The notes under the pieces are model-generated. The model saw only the letters and a program-made list of their open reading frames with translations. It did not search any database and was not told the DNA's origin. A stretch of DNA of 64,000 nucleotides, from NCBI GenBank assembly GCA_964474655.1, contig CAYYTU010000007.1, forward strand, positions 16,716 to 80,715. Reading direction: 5' to 3'. The stretch is from CAYYTU01 sp964474655 (GTDB lineage: Bacteria > Chloroflexota > Anaerolineae > B4-G1). Below are positions 53,211 to 62,110 of the stretch, in pieces (the stretch's first letter is position 1; every line of letters starts with the position of its first letter). A program made the position numbers and the translations under genes.

Positions 53211-55956
53211 CGGTCAGCTGTTCCTTCAACAAGCCCAAGACTTGATCCAGCGCCTGGCTGAGTTTGCGGGGGTCGCTGCCGCCGGCCTGGGCCATCGTCG
53301 GACGCCCGCCACCTCCGCCGCCCACTATGCGCCCTAGATCGCGCACGATGGCGCCGGCATCGGCCCCGCGCTCCACGACATCGGGGGTCACGGAGGCGAT
53401 CAGCGCCGGACGCCCTCCGATCACAGATCCCAGGACGAAGACGCCGGAGCCAACGCGATCGCGCAGCCAATCGGTCATCTCACGCATCACGTCCATCGTA
53501 GGCGCTTCGACCTGAGCACTGAGCACGGATACGCCATCAAGCGACTCCACGTGATCCAGCAATGATTCGAATTCCTCCCGCGCCAACCGCTGCTGGAGGC
53601 GTTCCACTTCCTTCTGGACCTCGTGAAGATCCTCGAACAGGGACTCAATCTTGCGCTCCACCTCACCCAACGGGACATCCAGACGATCCGCGACGCGATC
53701 CAGTAGGGCCATACGCTCTCCAACCACGTCCACCGCGCCGTGCCCGGTCACCGCCTCGAGGCGGCGCACGCCAGCGCCAACGCTCTCCTGGGAGGTGATG
53801 TGGAAGAATCCGATGGCACCGGTCCGAGATACGTGAGTGCCGCCACAGAGCTCGCGGCTGAAGGGGCGATCATCCTCGCCGACCCGCAAAACGCGCACGA
53901 CGTCGCCATATTTCTCGCCAAATAGAGCGATCACTCCCTCGTCCAGCGCCTGGTGATAGGCCATTTCGGTGCTTTCCACTCTGTAATTGGCCAGTATGGC
54001 CTCGTTGACCAAGCGCGTCACCTGGTCTAACTGCTCCTGGGTAAGCAGCTCAGGGTAGGTGAAGTCGAAGCGCAAGCGGTCCGGCGCTACCAGAGAGCCG
54101 GCCTGTTGCACGTGCTCGCCCAACGTCCGACGCAAGGCCTGCTGGAGCAGATGTGTGGCAGTGTGGTTGCGAGCGATATCCATTCGGCGCTCCTCGTCCA
54201 CGACTGCGCGGGCGGTATCGCCGATCTGCGGTCGGCCTTGCTCGACCGTGCCGACGTGTATGATCAGGCCAGGCACTGGCTCTTCCACGTCCTCTACCGT
54301 GATTTTCCAGGCCGGCTCCGCCTCACCAGATGAGCGAGCGACGATGACGCCTGTATCGGAGACTTGACCGCCAGCCTCGACGTAGAAGCACGTCTCCGGC
54401 AGCACCACCTCGACTGGGTCATCTTCCTCAACCGCATCCACCGGCTCGCCATCGCGCAACAAGGCCAGCACCTCAGTCTCCACGGCGATGGAGGTGTAAG
54501 GATCGTGCTCCACGCCGCTTTCATCCAGAGCGTCAGTTTCAATCAGCTGCTTCAGCGTCCGCTGGTAGCGCGCTAATGTTTCCTCATCGTGCATCTGGAA
54601 GGCCTCGGCCTCGCGGGCACGGCGTCGCTGCTCCTCCAGAGCCTCGTGATAGCCAGATTGGTCGACCTCAAAGCCCTCCTCGTCGGCCACGTCGCACGTG
54701 ATCTCCAGCGGGAGTCCGGATGTATCGTAGAGCCGAAAGGCCTCCTGACCAGGAATCACCCGCTCTCCCTTGCGCTCCAGGTTGCTCATTACCTCCGCAA
54801 GACGGCTCAAGCCCAGGTCGAGCGTGCTCAAGAAGCGTTCTTCCTCCTGAGTGATGGTGGAAAGGATGAAGGCGCGGCGATTGGTCAACTCGGGGAAGTG
54901 GTGCCCCATAATCTCGATCACGACTTTGGATACTTCGGCCAGAAAAGGGGTGGTGAAGCCAAGATTTCGCCCGAAGCGAGCCGCACGCCGCAGGATCATC
55001 CGCAGTACGTAGTTACGCCCGTCGCTGCCCGGCAAGACGCCATCGCCGATCAGGAACGTAATCGCCCGCGCGTGGTCCGCGATGACGCGATAGGCCACGA
55101 TGTTCTCCTCCACCTGAGCGTCGCTATGGCCCACCAGCTCCTGGGTCCGACGGATGAGGGGCATAAAGAGGTCCGTTTTGTAGTTGGAATCGACACCCTG
55201 GAGCACGGCAAGCAAACGCTCGAACCCAGCCCCGGTATCGATGTGCTTCTCCGGCAAGGGATCCAAGTTGCCATCGGCGTCCTTGTTGTACTGGATGAAG
55301 ACCAGGTTCCAGAGCTCGATGAAGCGCCCACAATAGCCATTGACGCGACAGACGTGCCCCGGCTCGTCCTGACGGTCACACCCCTCCGGCCCACGATCGT
55401 AGTGAATCTCGCTGCACGGTCCGCAGGGCCCCGTATCGGCCATCTCCCAGAAGTTGAACTGGCGACCAGCATAGAGGATCTGCTCGGGGTCGATCTCGGT
55501 CTCAGACAGCCAGTACCCCTTGGCCTCCTCGTCCGTTTCCAGCTCGCCCAATTCGTCCTTGAAGACGGTCGCCCATATGCGATCCTTCGATAAGCCCCAG
55601 ACGTCGGTCAGAAGTTCCCAGGCCCACGCGATGGCTTCTTGCTTGTAATAATCGCCAAAAGACCAGTTGCCCAACATCTCGAAGAAAGTATGGTGGTAGG
55701 CATCGCGCCCCACGTCGTCCAGATCGTTGTGTTTGCCGGAGACCCGCATACACTTCTGCGTATCGGCAGCTCGGGAATAGGAACGGCTGCCCACACCCAG
55801 GAAGACGTCCTTGAACTGGTTCATCCCGGCGTTGGTGAACAGGAGTGTGGGGTCTTCGGCCGGCACGAGGCTGTCGCTGGGCACGATGGTATGTCCGTGC
55901 TCGGCGAAGAAATCGAGAAAACTCTGGCGAACCTCGGCGCTGGTCATAGTCTTCAT
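53200..55956 (-). CDS. alaS: Alanyl-tRNA synthetase
   Basis: 918 residues. Class II catalytic domain at the N-terminus (FTNAGMNQFKDVFLG, GRDAYHHTFFEMLGNWSFGDY), tRNA-recognition domain, editing domain with NHTATHLLQ and CGGTH (metal ligands), and the C-terminal C-Ala domain with GGGGGGRPTMAQAGG. It has the -RS-specific structured leader described separately. The start at 55956 has GGGAG upstream. Confidence 0.97.
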   Translation of the reverse strand: MKTMTSAEVRQSFLDFFAEHGHTIVPSDSLVPAEDPTLLFTNAGMNQFKDVFLGVGSRSYSRAADTQKCMRVSGKHNDLDDVGRDAYHHTFFEMLGNWSFGDYYKQEAIAWAWELLTDVWGLSKDRIWATVFKDELGELETDEEAKGYWLSETEIDPEQILYAGRQFNFWEMADTGPCGPCSEIHYDRGPEGCDRQDEPGHVCRVNGYCGRFIELWNLVFIQYNKDADGNLDPLPEKHIDTGAGFERLLAVLQGVDSNYKTDLFMPLIRRTQELVGHSDAQVEENIVAYRVIADHARAITFLIGDGVLPGSDGRNYVLRMILRRAARFGRNLGFTTPFLAEVSKVVIEIMGHHFPELTNRRAFILSTITQEEERFLSTLDLGLSRLAEVMSNLERKGERVIPGQEAFRLYDTSGLPLEITCDVADEEGFEVDQSGYHEALEEQRRRAREAEAFQMHDEETLARYQRTLKQLIETDALDESGVEHDPYTSIAVETEVLALLRDGEPVDAVEEDDPVEVVLPETCFYVEAGGQVSDTGVIVARSSGEAEPAWKITVEDVEEPVPGLIIHVGTVEQGRPQIGDTARAVVDEERRMDIARNHTATHLLQQALRRTLGEHVQQAGSLVAPDRLRFDFTYPELLTQEQLDQVTRLVNEAILANYRVESTEMAYHQALDEGVIALFGEKYGDVVRVLRVGEDDRPFSRELCGGTHVSRTGAIGFFHITSQESVGAGVRRLEAVTGHGAVDVVGERMALLDRVADRLDVPLGEVERKIESLFEDLHEVQKEVERLQQRLAREEFESLLDHVESLDGVSVLSAQVEAPTMDVMREMTDWLRDRVGSGVFVLGSVIGGRPALIASVTPDVVERGADAGAIVRDLGRIVGGGGGGRPTMAQAGGSDPRKLSQALDQVLGLLKEQLTDAT

Positions 55957-55994
55957 CGGTACGCTCCCACTTCACTCTACTGACTCACAAAATG

Positions 55995-56041
55995 GCCCGG
56001 CGAGTGACTGATCAGCAAAATAGTTCACTCTTTACCCGGGC
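55995..56041 (-). promoter_or_regulatory. Two-tier stem-loop in the alaS leader
   Basis: On the minus-strand transcript GCCCGG (56036-56041) pairs with CCGGGC (55995-56000), and inside it GAGTGA (56025-56030) pairs with TCACTC (56002-56007), 12 bp in all with a 17-nt loop. A second, smaller hairpin (TGAGGA/TCCTCA) lies upstream at 56044-56062. It is not a T-box: no T-box core sequence is present. It may control alaS by attenuation. Confidence 0.6.
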
Positions 56042-56078
56042 TATTGAGGAGCCAATTTCCTCACCAAAACACGGCGGT

Positions 56079-56107
56079 ATTGTAGCCGAAAGGGGGGTAA
56101 GTGTCAA
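56079..56107 (-). promoter_or_regulatory. Promoter for alaS
   Basis: On the minus strand TTGACA (56102-56107), 17-nt spacer and TACAAT (56079-56084). It leaves a leader of about 115 nt before the alaS start. Confidence 0.75.
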
Positions 56108-56123
56108 CCAGGATCCGTTCCAG

Positions 56124-56212
56124 GCCAAACGAGGCAGTTCTATGGTAACGTGGACACATTAGATCGTCTACAGTCACACGTGTCGAGTCAACTACCCCAC
56201 CGAATGCGTTCA
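56124..56212 (+). repeat. Dispersed repeat family, copy D (diverged)
   Basis: Aligns with copy A in the same orientation: GCCAAACGAGGCAGTT at 56124, ACATTAGATCG and TCTACAGTCAC, then TCGAGTCAACTACCCCA. The left inverted end is kept; the right end (CGAATGCGTT) is weaker. Together with copy B (opposite orientation, 57815) it brackets the second recombinase gene. Confidence 0.72.
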
Positions 56213-56297
56213 ATACTCAATCTGCATCCTCGAAGAAATCCGCCACGTCCTCAAATTGTAACGTCCTCCGCGCCGGCGGCAGGCTAGCGATCACCTT

Positions 56298-56425
56298 AGA
56301 GCGTTTCTTCTTGATCGGAAGAGCACCTCTTCTTGTAAGATGATTGCCTCTTCTCGATTTTAGAGGCGCTCTTCTTGAAAGGAAGAGCGTTTCTTTTTGA
56401 TGAGAAGAGCACTTCTTCTTGATAA
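56298..56425 (+). repeat. Degenerate tandem array of about 22-bp units
   Basis: Six imperfect copies of a unit close to GAAGAGCACTTCTTCTTGAT, each with opposing GAAGAG and CTCTTC words, so each unit can form a small hairpin. Best copies start at 56319, 56379 and 56405. The array lies about 120 nt upstream of the recombinase start and is much more purine/pyrimidine-biased than its surroundings. Confidence 0.8.
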
Positions 56426-56542
56426 TTCGACAATGGCATGTTAGACTTCCAAAGTCCACAACCACTCATTTCACCGGCTGAATCTTTGCAAATATGAGCG
56501 AGATCGAGTTCACTCATATTGTAGTTCAAGAAAAGGAGAACT

Positions 56543-57397
56543 ATGAACTGGCAAGAGGCCGTCACATCGTTCCTCAACACGCACCGTCGCTCCACTGCGC
56601 GACAGTATCGCGTCGCTCTGGAGGACTTCGACCAGTGGTATCGCCACACTTACGGCGAGCCGCCCAGGCCCGCACTGCTCACCGATGAGGAGGCGCGTGA
56701 ATGGCGGGGCTATTTGACCGGCGTGAAGGAGTACGCCGCCTCGACCGTCAACGTGCGGCTGGCGGCGCTCAAGGGCATGGTGGAGCATGCGGGGGGGCAC
56801 ATTGATGTCGACAGCGTGCGCAAGGTACAGCAGCCGGTGGAAACGCTCACCGCGCGCGACCTGGGTCGACTGGTGCGCGTGGTCGAGCAGCATCGCTGGG
56901 GGCCAAACTGGTTATGGCGGCGGAACGTGGCGCTGATTTCGCTGATGGCGCGAGCGGGGTTGCGTCTGGGAGAGATGCTGGCGCTGAACGTGAAGGATCT
57001 GGAGATCAGCGAGCGGTCAGGCTGGGTTCTGATTCAACACGGTAAGGGCTTGAAGGAGCGACGGGTGCCCCTATCAAGCCGCTTGCGGCGCGACCTGTCC
57101 GCCTATCTGGAGGTACGGCCCCAAGCGGAGACAGAAGCGTTGTTTTTGACCAAGAATCGGAACCGCTTGAGCAAGCGCCCGGTGCAGCGGATGGTAAAGC
57201 GCGCAGCTCAGAAAGCGGGAATCGAGCAGAACGTAACGCCTCATACACTCCGCCACACATTCGCCACACGTTTTCTGGAGAAAGGCGGGGACTTGGCGAC
57301 GTTGCGCGACATCCTGGGCCACGCGAACCTGGCGACGACGTCGCGTTACTTACACTCCAACGCCGCCAAGATGCAACAGATGGTAGAGACGTTATGA
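56543..57397 (+). CDS. Tyrosine recombinase, copy 2 (short)
   Basis: 284 residues. Core-binding domain (1-95) and catalytic domain with Arg141 in AGLRLGEML, Lys in HGKGLKERR (166-174), His234 and Arg237 in HTLRHTFAT, His260 in LGHANLATTS and Tyr269 in RYLHS. Shorter than copy 1 and only loosely similar. It lies between the tandem array and a cyclophilin-like gene, both within repeat copies D and B. RBS AAAAGGAG precedes the ATG. It could recombine the flanking repeats or the array, which is inference. Confidence 0.9.
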   Translation: MNWQEAVTSFLNTHRRSTARQYRVALEDFDQWYRHTYGEPPRPALLTDEEAREWRGYLTGVKEYAASTVNVRLAALKGMVEHAGGHIDVDSVRKVQQPVETLTARDLGRLVRVVEQHRWGPNWLWRRNVALISLMARAGLRLGEMLALNVKDLEISERSGWVLIQHGKGLKERRVPLSSRLRRDLSAYLEVRPQAETEALFLTKNRNRLSKRPVQRMVKRAAQKAGIEQNVTPHTLRHTFATRFLEKGGDLATLRDILGHANLATTSRYLHSNAAKMQQMVETL

Positions 57398-57418
57398 GAT
57401 CCACCACGGCCCGACAGG

Positions 57419-57790
57419 CTATTTGGTCAACGTAACTGTTGATCCCGGGGAGACGTTCCGCAGCTCGGTGACATCGCCCGCTACGCGCCCCACGACGTTG
57501 ACCGGACTGGCAGCGCGCGGTTGAGCATCGGTGCTGGCAGGCGTGGGACCAAAGAAGATGCAAAATGCATCGCCCTGCGGCCAATAGCCCAGCTCGCCGA
57601 CTTCGACTTCGGCTCGAGCCTCTGGGGCCTCCTCGGCCTGTACCGGAATCTTGAAGTAGATCTCATCACCCCATACGTTGGCCTGTCCGGCGATGGGCAA
57701 CGCGTCCCAGATCAGCCGGGCCGTGGGGCTGTCGTTTAGCTCGGCCTCTAGCGTCACTGGACCGGCAGAAATCGTAATACAATAAGGCAT
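57419..57790 (-). CDS. Cyclophilin-like fold protein (PF04126 type)
   Basis: 123 residues matching the Cyclophil_like family: LNDSPTARLIWDALPI, WGDEIYFKIPV, GELGYWPQGDAFCIFFGPTPAS and AASPVNVVGRV. The biological role of this family is unknown; despite the name there is no proof of isomerase activity. It is convergent with the recombinase 21 nt away and has GGAGGAG upstream at 57795. Confidence 0.85.
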   Translation of the reverse strand: MPYCITISAGPVTLEAELNDSPTARLIWDALPIAGQANVWGDEIYFKIPVQAEEAPEARAEVEVGELGYWPQGDAFCIFFGPTPASTDAQPRAASPVNVVGRVAGDVTELRNVSPGSTVTLTK

Positions 57791-57814
57791 ATTCTCCTCC
57801 TGGTAAGAATCTTG

Positions 57815-57970
57815 CGGGATTCCAAAGCAGGTCGCTCAGCAAAAAGGCCCTCCAGGCCACAGAGCGTCCTTAAAGCGTGAACAAGGCAAGCGAAGCTGCG
57901 GTTGATACGCTCGATAAACGTGACTGTAGGCCATCTAATGCGTCTGGGCTACTAGAATCGCTTCGTTTGC
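57815..57970 (-). repeat. Dispersed repeat family, copy B
   Basis: Inverted relative to copies A and D. Close match to A over its full length. Terminal inverted words are GCAAACGAAGC (complement at 57961-57970) and GCTTCGCTTGCC. Between the core and the cyclophilin-like gene is GGCCCTCCAGGCC followed by AAAAA on this strand, a hairpin with a T-run in the other direction. Confidence 0.82.
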
Positions 57971-58019
57971 CCATCTTCATCAGCAAACGTGCGTGGCGAT
58001 CATTCACAAGTGCAGACGA

Positions 58020-59195
58020 TCAACCACAGGCAATCAAACGACGCGGCGCGTGGGTCAGGACCTCACATCCATCGGAGCGCACCACGATGGTATCCTCTAT
58101 CTTTGCCATCATACGATGACCGGGCGAGCTAACCTCGACTTCAATCGCCAGCACCATTCCCTCCTGCAGAAGCCTCTCATCATCGGGCCAGAGCACCGGG
58201 GGTTCATCGAGCTCCAGGCCAAGCCCGTGTCCAACGAAGCCTGGCAGCACCAGGCTGCCCGGGGCGTGATGGGGCGGCGCTCCGCGTCCGACCACGTCAT
58301 CCACAGCAGCGTAGACCGCTCCGAGAGAAGTTCCCGGCCGCAAAAGGTCGAAAGCAGCTTCCTCGGCCGCCAACGCCACGGAGAAGAGCGCCCGCTGCGC
58401 CGGGGTGGGCGGCCCGATCACGAACGTGCGCGCTTCATCGGCGGTGTAGCCCTCGTGGGCGGCGCCAAAGTCCAGCACCATCAGATCGCCCCGCTCTACC
58501 TGCCGGCGCGAGGGGCCGTAGGGTGCAGCCGGGCTAAGTCCTGCCCCGGTCACGACCAATCCGTGCCCGCCGCGCTCGGTCAGATGCTTTCCGCTGACCA
58601 ACAACACGCCGCCTCCACGAGCTTCTGGGTAGCGGAGCGGTTGGAAGCCCTCGTGCCCGTCCAGGCGGATCGCGCGCTCCACCTCGGCCGCCAGCGCCAG
58701 CTCACTCATCCCGGCCCGGGCGCTCTGGGCCAGCGCCTCGTGACCGGCGTCGGCTGTCGCGGCAGCCCGACGGGTGGCTTCGATCTCATCGGCATCCTTG
58801 ACCATACGCTGCGTCAGCACCGATGAGCTGATATCGGCGATCGTCCATTGTGGGAAGGCCTCGCTCACCCGCTGGTAGAGCGCCGCGGCCACGACGTCCA
58901 TCTCGATACCCAGTACGCCCTCGGCCAGGCCCAGATTATCGACCGCCGCGGTGACACTGGAGAATCCATCCATCGCTTCTACGCGCTCGACTGTGGCCTC
59001 CTGCTGAGCGAGCTCAAAGCCTCGTCGCACGAAGAGGATGACCGCCGGCTGACGCTCGGCGCGCGGCACGACCAGTAAGCTGGCGGGTCGCGCGGTGCCG
59101 GCGTAGTAGAGCACGTCACGGGGATGGAGCAGGAGCGCGGCGTCGATGGGCGTTTCTTTCAAACGCCAGGCGAGTTCGATCAGACGCTGATTCAT
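58020..59195 (-). CDS. M24 family metallopeptidase (Xaa-Pro aminopeptidase-like)
   Basis: 391 residues with the two-domain creatinase/prolidase build. Metal ligands in the C-terminal pita-bread domain: Asp in VLDFGAAHEG, Asp in YTADEARTF, His in GHGLGLELDEPP, Glu in AIEVEV and Glu in KIEDTIVV. It removes an N-terminal residue ahead of proline or acts on a related bond. It starts 4 nt after the ThiS-like gene, as the last gene of the ferredoxin-AOR operon. A role in that operon is not obvious. Confidence 0.85.
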   Translation of the reverse strand: MNQRLIELAWRLKETPIDAALLLHPRDVLYYAGTARPASLLVVPRAERQPAVILFVRRGFELAQQEATVERVEAMDGFSSVTAAVDNLGLAEGVLGIEMDVVAAALYQRVSEAFPQWTIADISSSVLTQRMVKDADEIEATRRAAATADAGHEALAQSARAGMSELALAAEVERAIRLDGHEGFQPLRYPEARGGGVLLVSGKHLTERGGHGLVVTGAGLSPAAPYGPSRRQVERGDLMVLDFGAAHEGYTADEARTFVIGPPTPAQRALFSVALAAEEAAFDLLRPGTSLGAVYAAVDDVVGRGAPPHHAPGSLVLPGFVGHGLGLELDEPPVLWPDDERLLQEGMVLAIEVEVSSPGHRMMAKIEDTIVVRSDGCEVLTHAPRRLIACG

Positions 59196-59199
59196 CGCG

Positions 59200-59409
59200 C
59201 TATCCTCCGGCGATCAGGTGGATGGCCTTGACGTCGGCCTCGTCGGGGATGGTGTAGGTGTCGTAGTCCTCCTTGCGGACCAGTTCGCCGTTCACCTTGA
59301 CGATGATTTCGTGGTAGGTGTAATTGAGCTGCTCCAGCAGGTCGGACACACTCATCCCCGGCCGCCATTCGACTTCCTCGCGGTTGTTTACTCGAATCAT
59401 AGATAACAT
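59200..59409 (-). CDS. ThiS/MoaD-like sulfur-carrier protein
   Basis: 69 residues (66 if the Met at 59400 starts it) with the ubiquitin-like beta-grasp pattern and a C-terminal Gly-Gly (HLIAGG), the site of adenylation and thiocarboxylation. Placed 36 nt after the aldehyde:ferredoxin oxidoreductase gene, it probably serves tungsten- or molybdopterin cofactor synthesis for that enzyme. Confidence 0.8.
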   Translation of the reverse strand: MLSMIRVNNREEVEWRPGMSVSDLLEQLNYTYHEIIVKVNGELVRKEDYDTYTIPDEADVKAIHLIAGG

Positions 59410-59445
59410 TATGCCCGGCGCGTTCGGAAGCGCCGGGCATTCGGG

Positions 59446-61593
59446 TCACAGGTGCTTTTCGACCACAGCGACGAGCTCGGGATAAGCAATGTCCAGATTC
59501 TCCAGTGTCTCGATCTTGGGCACGCCGTTTTTCGTCCAGCCGCGTCGCTCGTAGACGGCGTCGATCAGCTTCTCGTACTGTTCTTCGCGGTGTTCGCGCA
59601 GCGCCGCCACCTTCTCCTCGGTGGACATTTCCTCTGGGTCGAGCCCCAGGATCTCCTCCAGCTGCTCGTCGTAGCGTGAGGCGCGCGATTCGTACTCCTC
59701 CACGGTCACCGGCCCCTGAGAACGATAGGGAACCGCGTCGTGATCGCGCAGACCGTGGCCCAGGCGGATGTTGAAGACGCGTTGAAGCTGGTAGACGCGC
59801 TCCGATTGGGTGATCAGATCGTCCCGGGTGACTTCGCGACCGGTGACGCCGGAGAAGACCTCTACGTAATTCCGGACGTGCTCGGGGATCTTGGCCGGCT
59901 CCTCGGTCAGCTCGTTATCCGGCGGGGTGACGTCGTTCCAGATCACCTTGCAGAATCCACACAGGCCGAACCAGGTGCGCCACATAGGGAAGTAATGGAG
60001 CGCCTCGGCCTTGTCCTCAAAGGTAGGAATCTGGTTGTTGACCTGATCCATAAATATCAGCCAGGCCTCATCGTGCTGCGGCCCCTTGTTGGAAAGCCCG
60101 TAGCCGCCCTGCTGGGCCAGCGACTCTTTGGTGACGTACTCGGAGTATTCCAGGCCCTTGGCCTCCATTCCGATATCATCCAGGAACTGGCGGTCGGCAT
60201 CGAATTCCTCGGCGAAGTAATCCTTCATCCGATGGATGCCCTGGCCGAAGATCAGGCCAAAGCCCTCGCCACGCCCAACCTGATGGAGTAGCTCCAACGC
60301 GGCCTCGGCGTTACCGAAGTTAAGCTCCAGCCCACCGGTCTTTTCCTTATCGAGAATGCCCGTCTCGTAACATTCCATCACGAAAGCGGTACTGGTGCCG
60401 AAGGAGATGGTGTCCAGCCCATAGGTGTCGCAGTAGAAGTTGATCTCCATCACGGCCCAGGGTTCGAAGATGCCGCAGTTAGAGCCAACGCCAGCGACGG
60501 TCTCGTATTCGGGGCCGTCGACGATCACCTTTTCGCCCTTGTAGGGGCCGGTGCGCAGCTCGTAGCCATCGACGGCGTGCGAACAGCTCATCGTGCAACC
60601 GTACCAGCAGCCGTCGGGAATGCCCTGCGTGAAGCGGTTCTCCCAGACGTCGCCGTTGATCTTGGGCGCGTCCTCGTGGGAGCCGTAGCGGAAGTTGTGG
60701 GTGGGGAGCAGATCGTAATCGTTCATGATCTGCACCAGATAGGTCGTTCCGCGATGGCGCATACGGCACTGCTCGGCGTCGTATTCGAAGATTTCGCGGT
60801 GCATTTTAGTACCCACGCGGGCAATGCGCTCCGGGTCGGCGGGATGGTTGGAGTCACCCCGCACGGGGTCGGTCTTGACTACCAACGCCTTGATGCCCTT
60901 GTCGCGAAAGACGGTCCCGATGCCGCCGCGCCCGGCCTGCTTGAAGCGCGGCTCCTCACGCTTCCGATCGTAGAAGCTGAAGTTCAGGCATCCGAATCTG
61001 CTATGCTCGGCCCCTGATCCAGCTGCTACTGCCGACATGTAGTAACGATCCTCTTCCGTCTCCGCCATCTCCTCGATCAGCCAATGGCCCACCTTGTGGG
61101 CGTCAACTGGCACGTCCGGCGCCTCCTCAATGGTGATGTGCCCGGTCGTACCGTCGATGAAGACGATCACGTCCTGATCAGCCTTGCCCTGGATCTCCAT
61201 TGCATCCCAACCGGCAAATTTCAGCAGCGGGCCGAAATGCCCCCCTACGTTGCTATCGATCACCACGTTAGTCAGCGGTGAGATGGAAACGACGAGCGAC
61301 TTGCCGGAGCCGGGATACTGGGTGATGCCGCCGCAGGGGCCGGAGGAGATCACGATCTCGTTCTCCGGATCGTCCCACTGGGTATCGTCCTCGACGCCGT
61401 GCCACAGATACCACAGGCCAAAACCGCGCCCGCCGATGAATTTCTCCTTCATCTCCTCGCTCACGTCCTTGGCAGCGACGGCATTATCGGACAGGTTGAC
61501 GTAGAGGGTCTTGTTGGTATAGCCGCGGTCGGTCTCGGCCGGCTCATACGTATATTCCGCCAAAATGCGTCCAGTTGCCTCTTTCTTGGACAT
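59446..61593 (-). CDS. aor: Aldehyde:ferredoxin oxidoreductase (tungsten enzyme family)
   Basis: 715 residues, longer than the about 605 of thermococcal AOR. Domain 1 has RGFGLWYLWHGV, PGSGKSLVVSISP and GGHFGPLLKFAG; domain 3 near 280-330 has Cys in CWYGCTMSCSHA and a later LCGFCK, together the [4Fe-4S] ligands. It oxidises aldehydes to carboxylates and reduces ferredoxin. The polyferredoxin gene is 32 nt upstream, so the electron acceptor is probably that. The C-terminal part has an extra about 80-residue helical stretch rich in Glu/Lys (640-700). Confidence 0.93.
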   Translation of the reverse strand: MSKKEATGRILAEYTYEPAETDRGYTNKTLYVNLSDNAVAAKDVSEEMKEKFIGGRGFGLWYLWHGVEDDTQWDDPENEIVISSGPCGGITQYPGSGKSLVVSISPLTNVVIDSNVGGHFGPLLKFAGWDAMEIQGKADQDVIVFIDGTTGHITIEEAPDVPVDAHKVGHWLIEEMAETEEDRYYMSAVAAGSGAEHSRFGCLNFSFYDRKREEPRFKQAGRGGIGTVFRDKGIKALVVKTDPVRGDSNHPADPERIARVGTKMHREIFEYDAEQCRMRHRGTTYLVQIMNDYDLLPTHNFRYGSHEDAPKINGDVWENRFTQGIPDGCWYGCTMSCSHAVDGYELRTGPYKGEKVIVDGPEYETVAGVGSNCGIFEPWAVMEINFYCDTYGLDTISFGTSTAFVMECYETGILDKEKTGGLELNFGNAEAALELLHQVGRGEGFGLIFGQGIHRMKDYFAEEFDADRQFLDDIGMEAKGLEYSEYVTKESLAQQGGYGLSNKGPQHDEAWLIFMDQVNNQIPTFEDKAEALHYFPMWRTWFGLCGFCKVIWNDVTPPDNELTEEPAKIPEHVRNYVEVFSGVTGREVTRDDLITQSERVYQLQRVFNIRLGHGLRDHDAVPYRSQGPVTVEEYESRASRYDEQLEEILGLDPEEMSTEEKVAALREHREEQYEKLIDAVYERRGWTKNGVPKIETLENLDIAYPELVAVVEKHL

Positions 61594-61625
61594 ACTAACA
61601 CTAACTCCTTATCTGTAACTGGTAA

Positions 61626-62039
61626 CTAATTTGCAGATGGGGAAGGGACTTCCTTGACCTCGACGATATTCAGCGCATCCTCAGGGCACTCATCAACGCA
61701 CATTGCGCAGGCGAGACAATTGAAGGGTTCGTTGTGGTCGACGTGGTAGAACATCGCATGGTAAGGACAGACGCCCACGCAAGAAAGGCAACCCACACAG
61801 AGGTCCATCCTGATGCGAATGTTATCGCGTTTATTCCGAAAGATAGCCTCGGTGGGACACACTGCGATGCATTCGCCACAATGATTGCAAAAGACGGCGT
61901 CGGGAAACTCCCCTTCATCGTCATAGATGCGAATTCTAGATTTTTCTGCATTGGCTTCCTTAAAGAATGTCTCTGAGCAGACATCCTCACAACTATAACA
62001 CGCGATGCAGCGTTCGGGATCGTGAGACAGGATTCTCAT
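61626..62039 (-). CDS. Polyferredoxin with four [4Fe-4S] motifs
   Basis: 137 residues with four CxxCxxCxxxC motifs: CIACYSCEDVC, CNHCGECIAVC, CVGCLSCVGVC and CLACAMCVDEC. It is the first gene of the operon with AOR and probably takes electrons from it. It has the acidic, Pro-containing tail of HycB/FdhB-like subunits. Confidence 0.9.
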   Translation of the reverse strand: MRILSHDPERCIACYSCEDVCSETFFKEANAEKSRIRIYDDEGEFPDAVFCNHCGECIAVCPTEAIFRNKRDNIRIRMDLCVGCLSCVGVCPYHAMFYHVDHNEPFNCLACAMCVDECPEDALNIVEVKEVPSPSAN

Positions 62040-62110
62040 AGCGTTTCTCTCCCTTAGACTAATAATGAGATTCGTTCTGGATATTCCTGGATAGTTACTG
62101 AGACAAAGTT

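Noticed and set aside
54589..55593. Plus-strand 334-codon frame antisense to alaS
   Set aside because: Shadow of alaS; no domain.
55995..56062. T-box riboswitch ahead of alaS
   Set aside because: No T-box sequence, specifier loop or antiterminator is visible.
56298..56425. CRISPR array
   Set aside because: Units are about 22 bp with no spacers and no cas genes.
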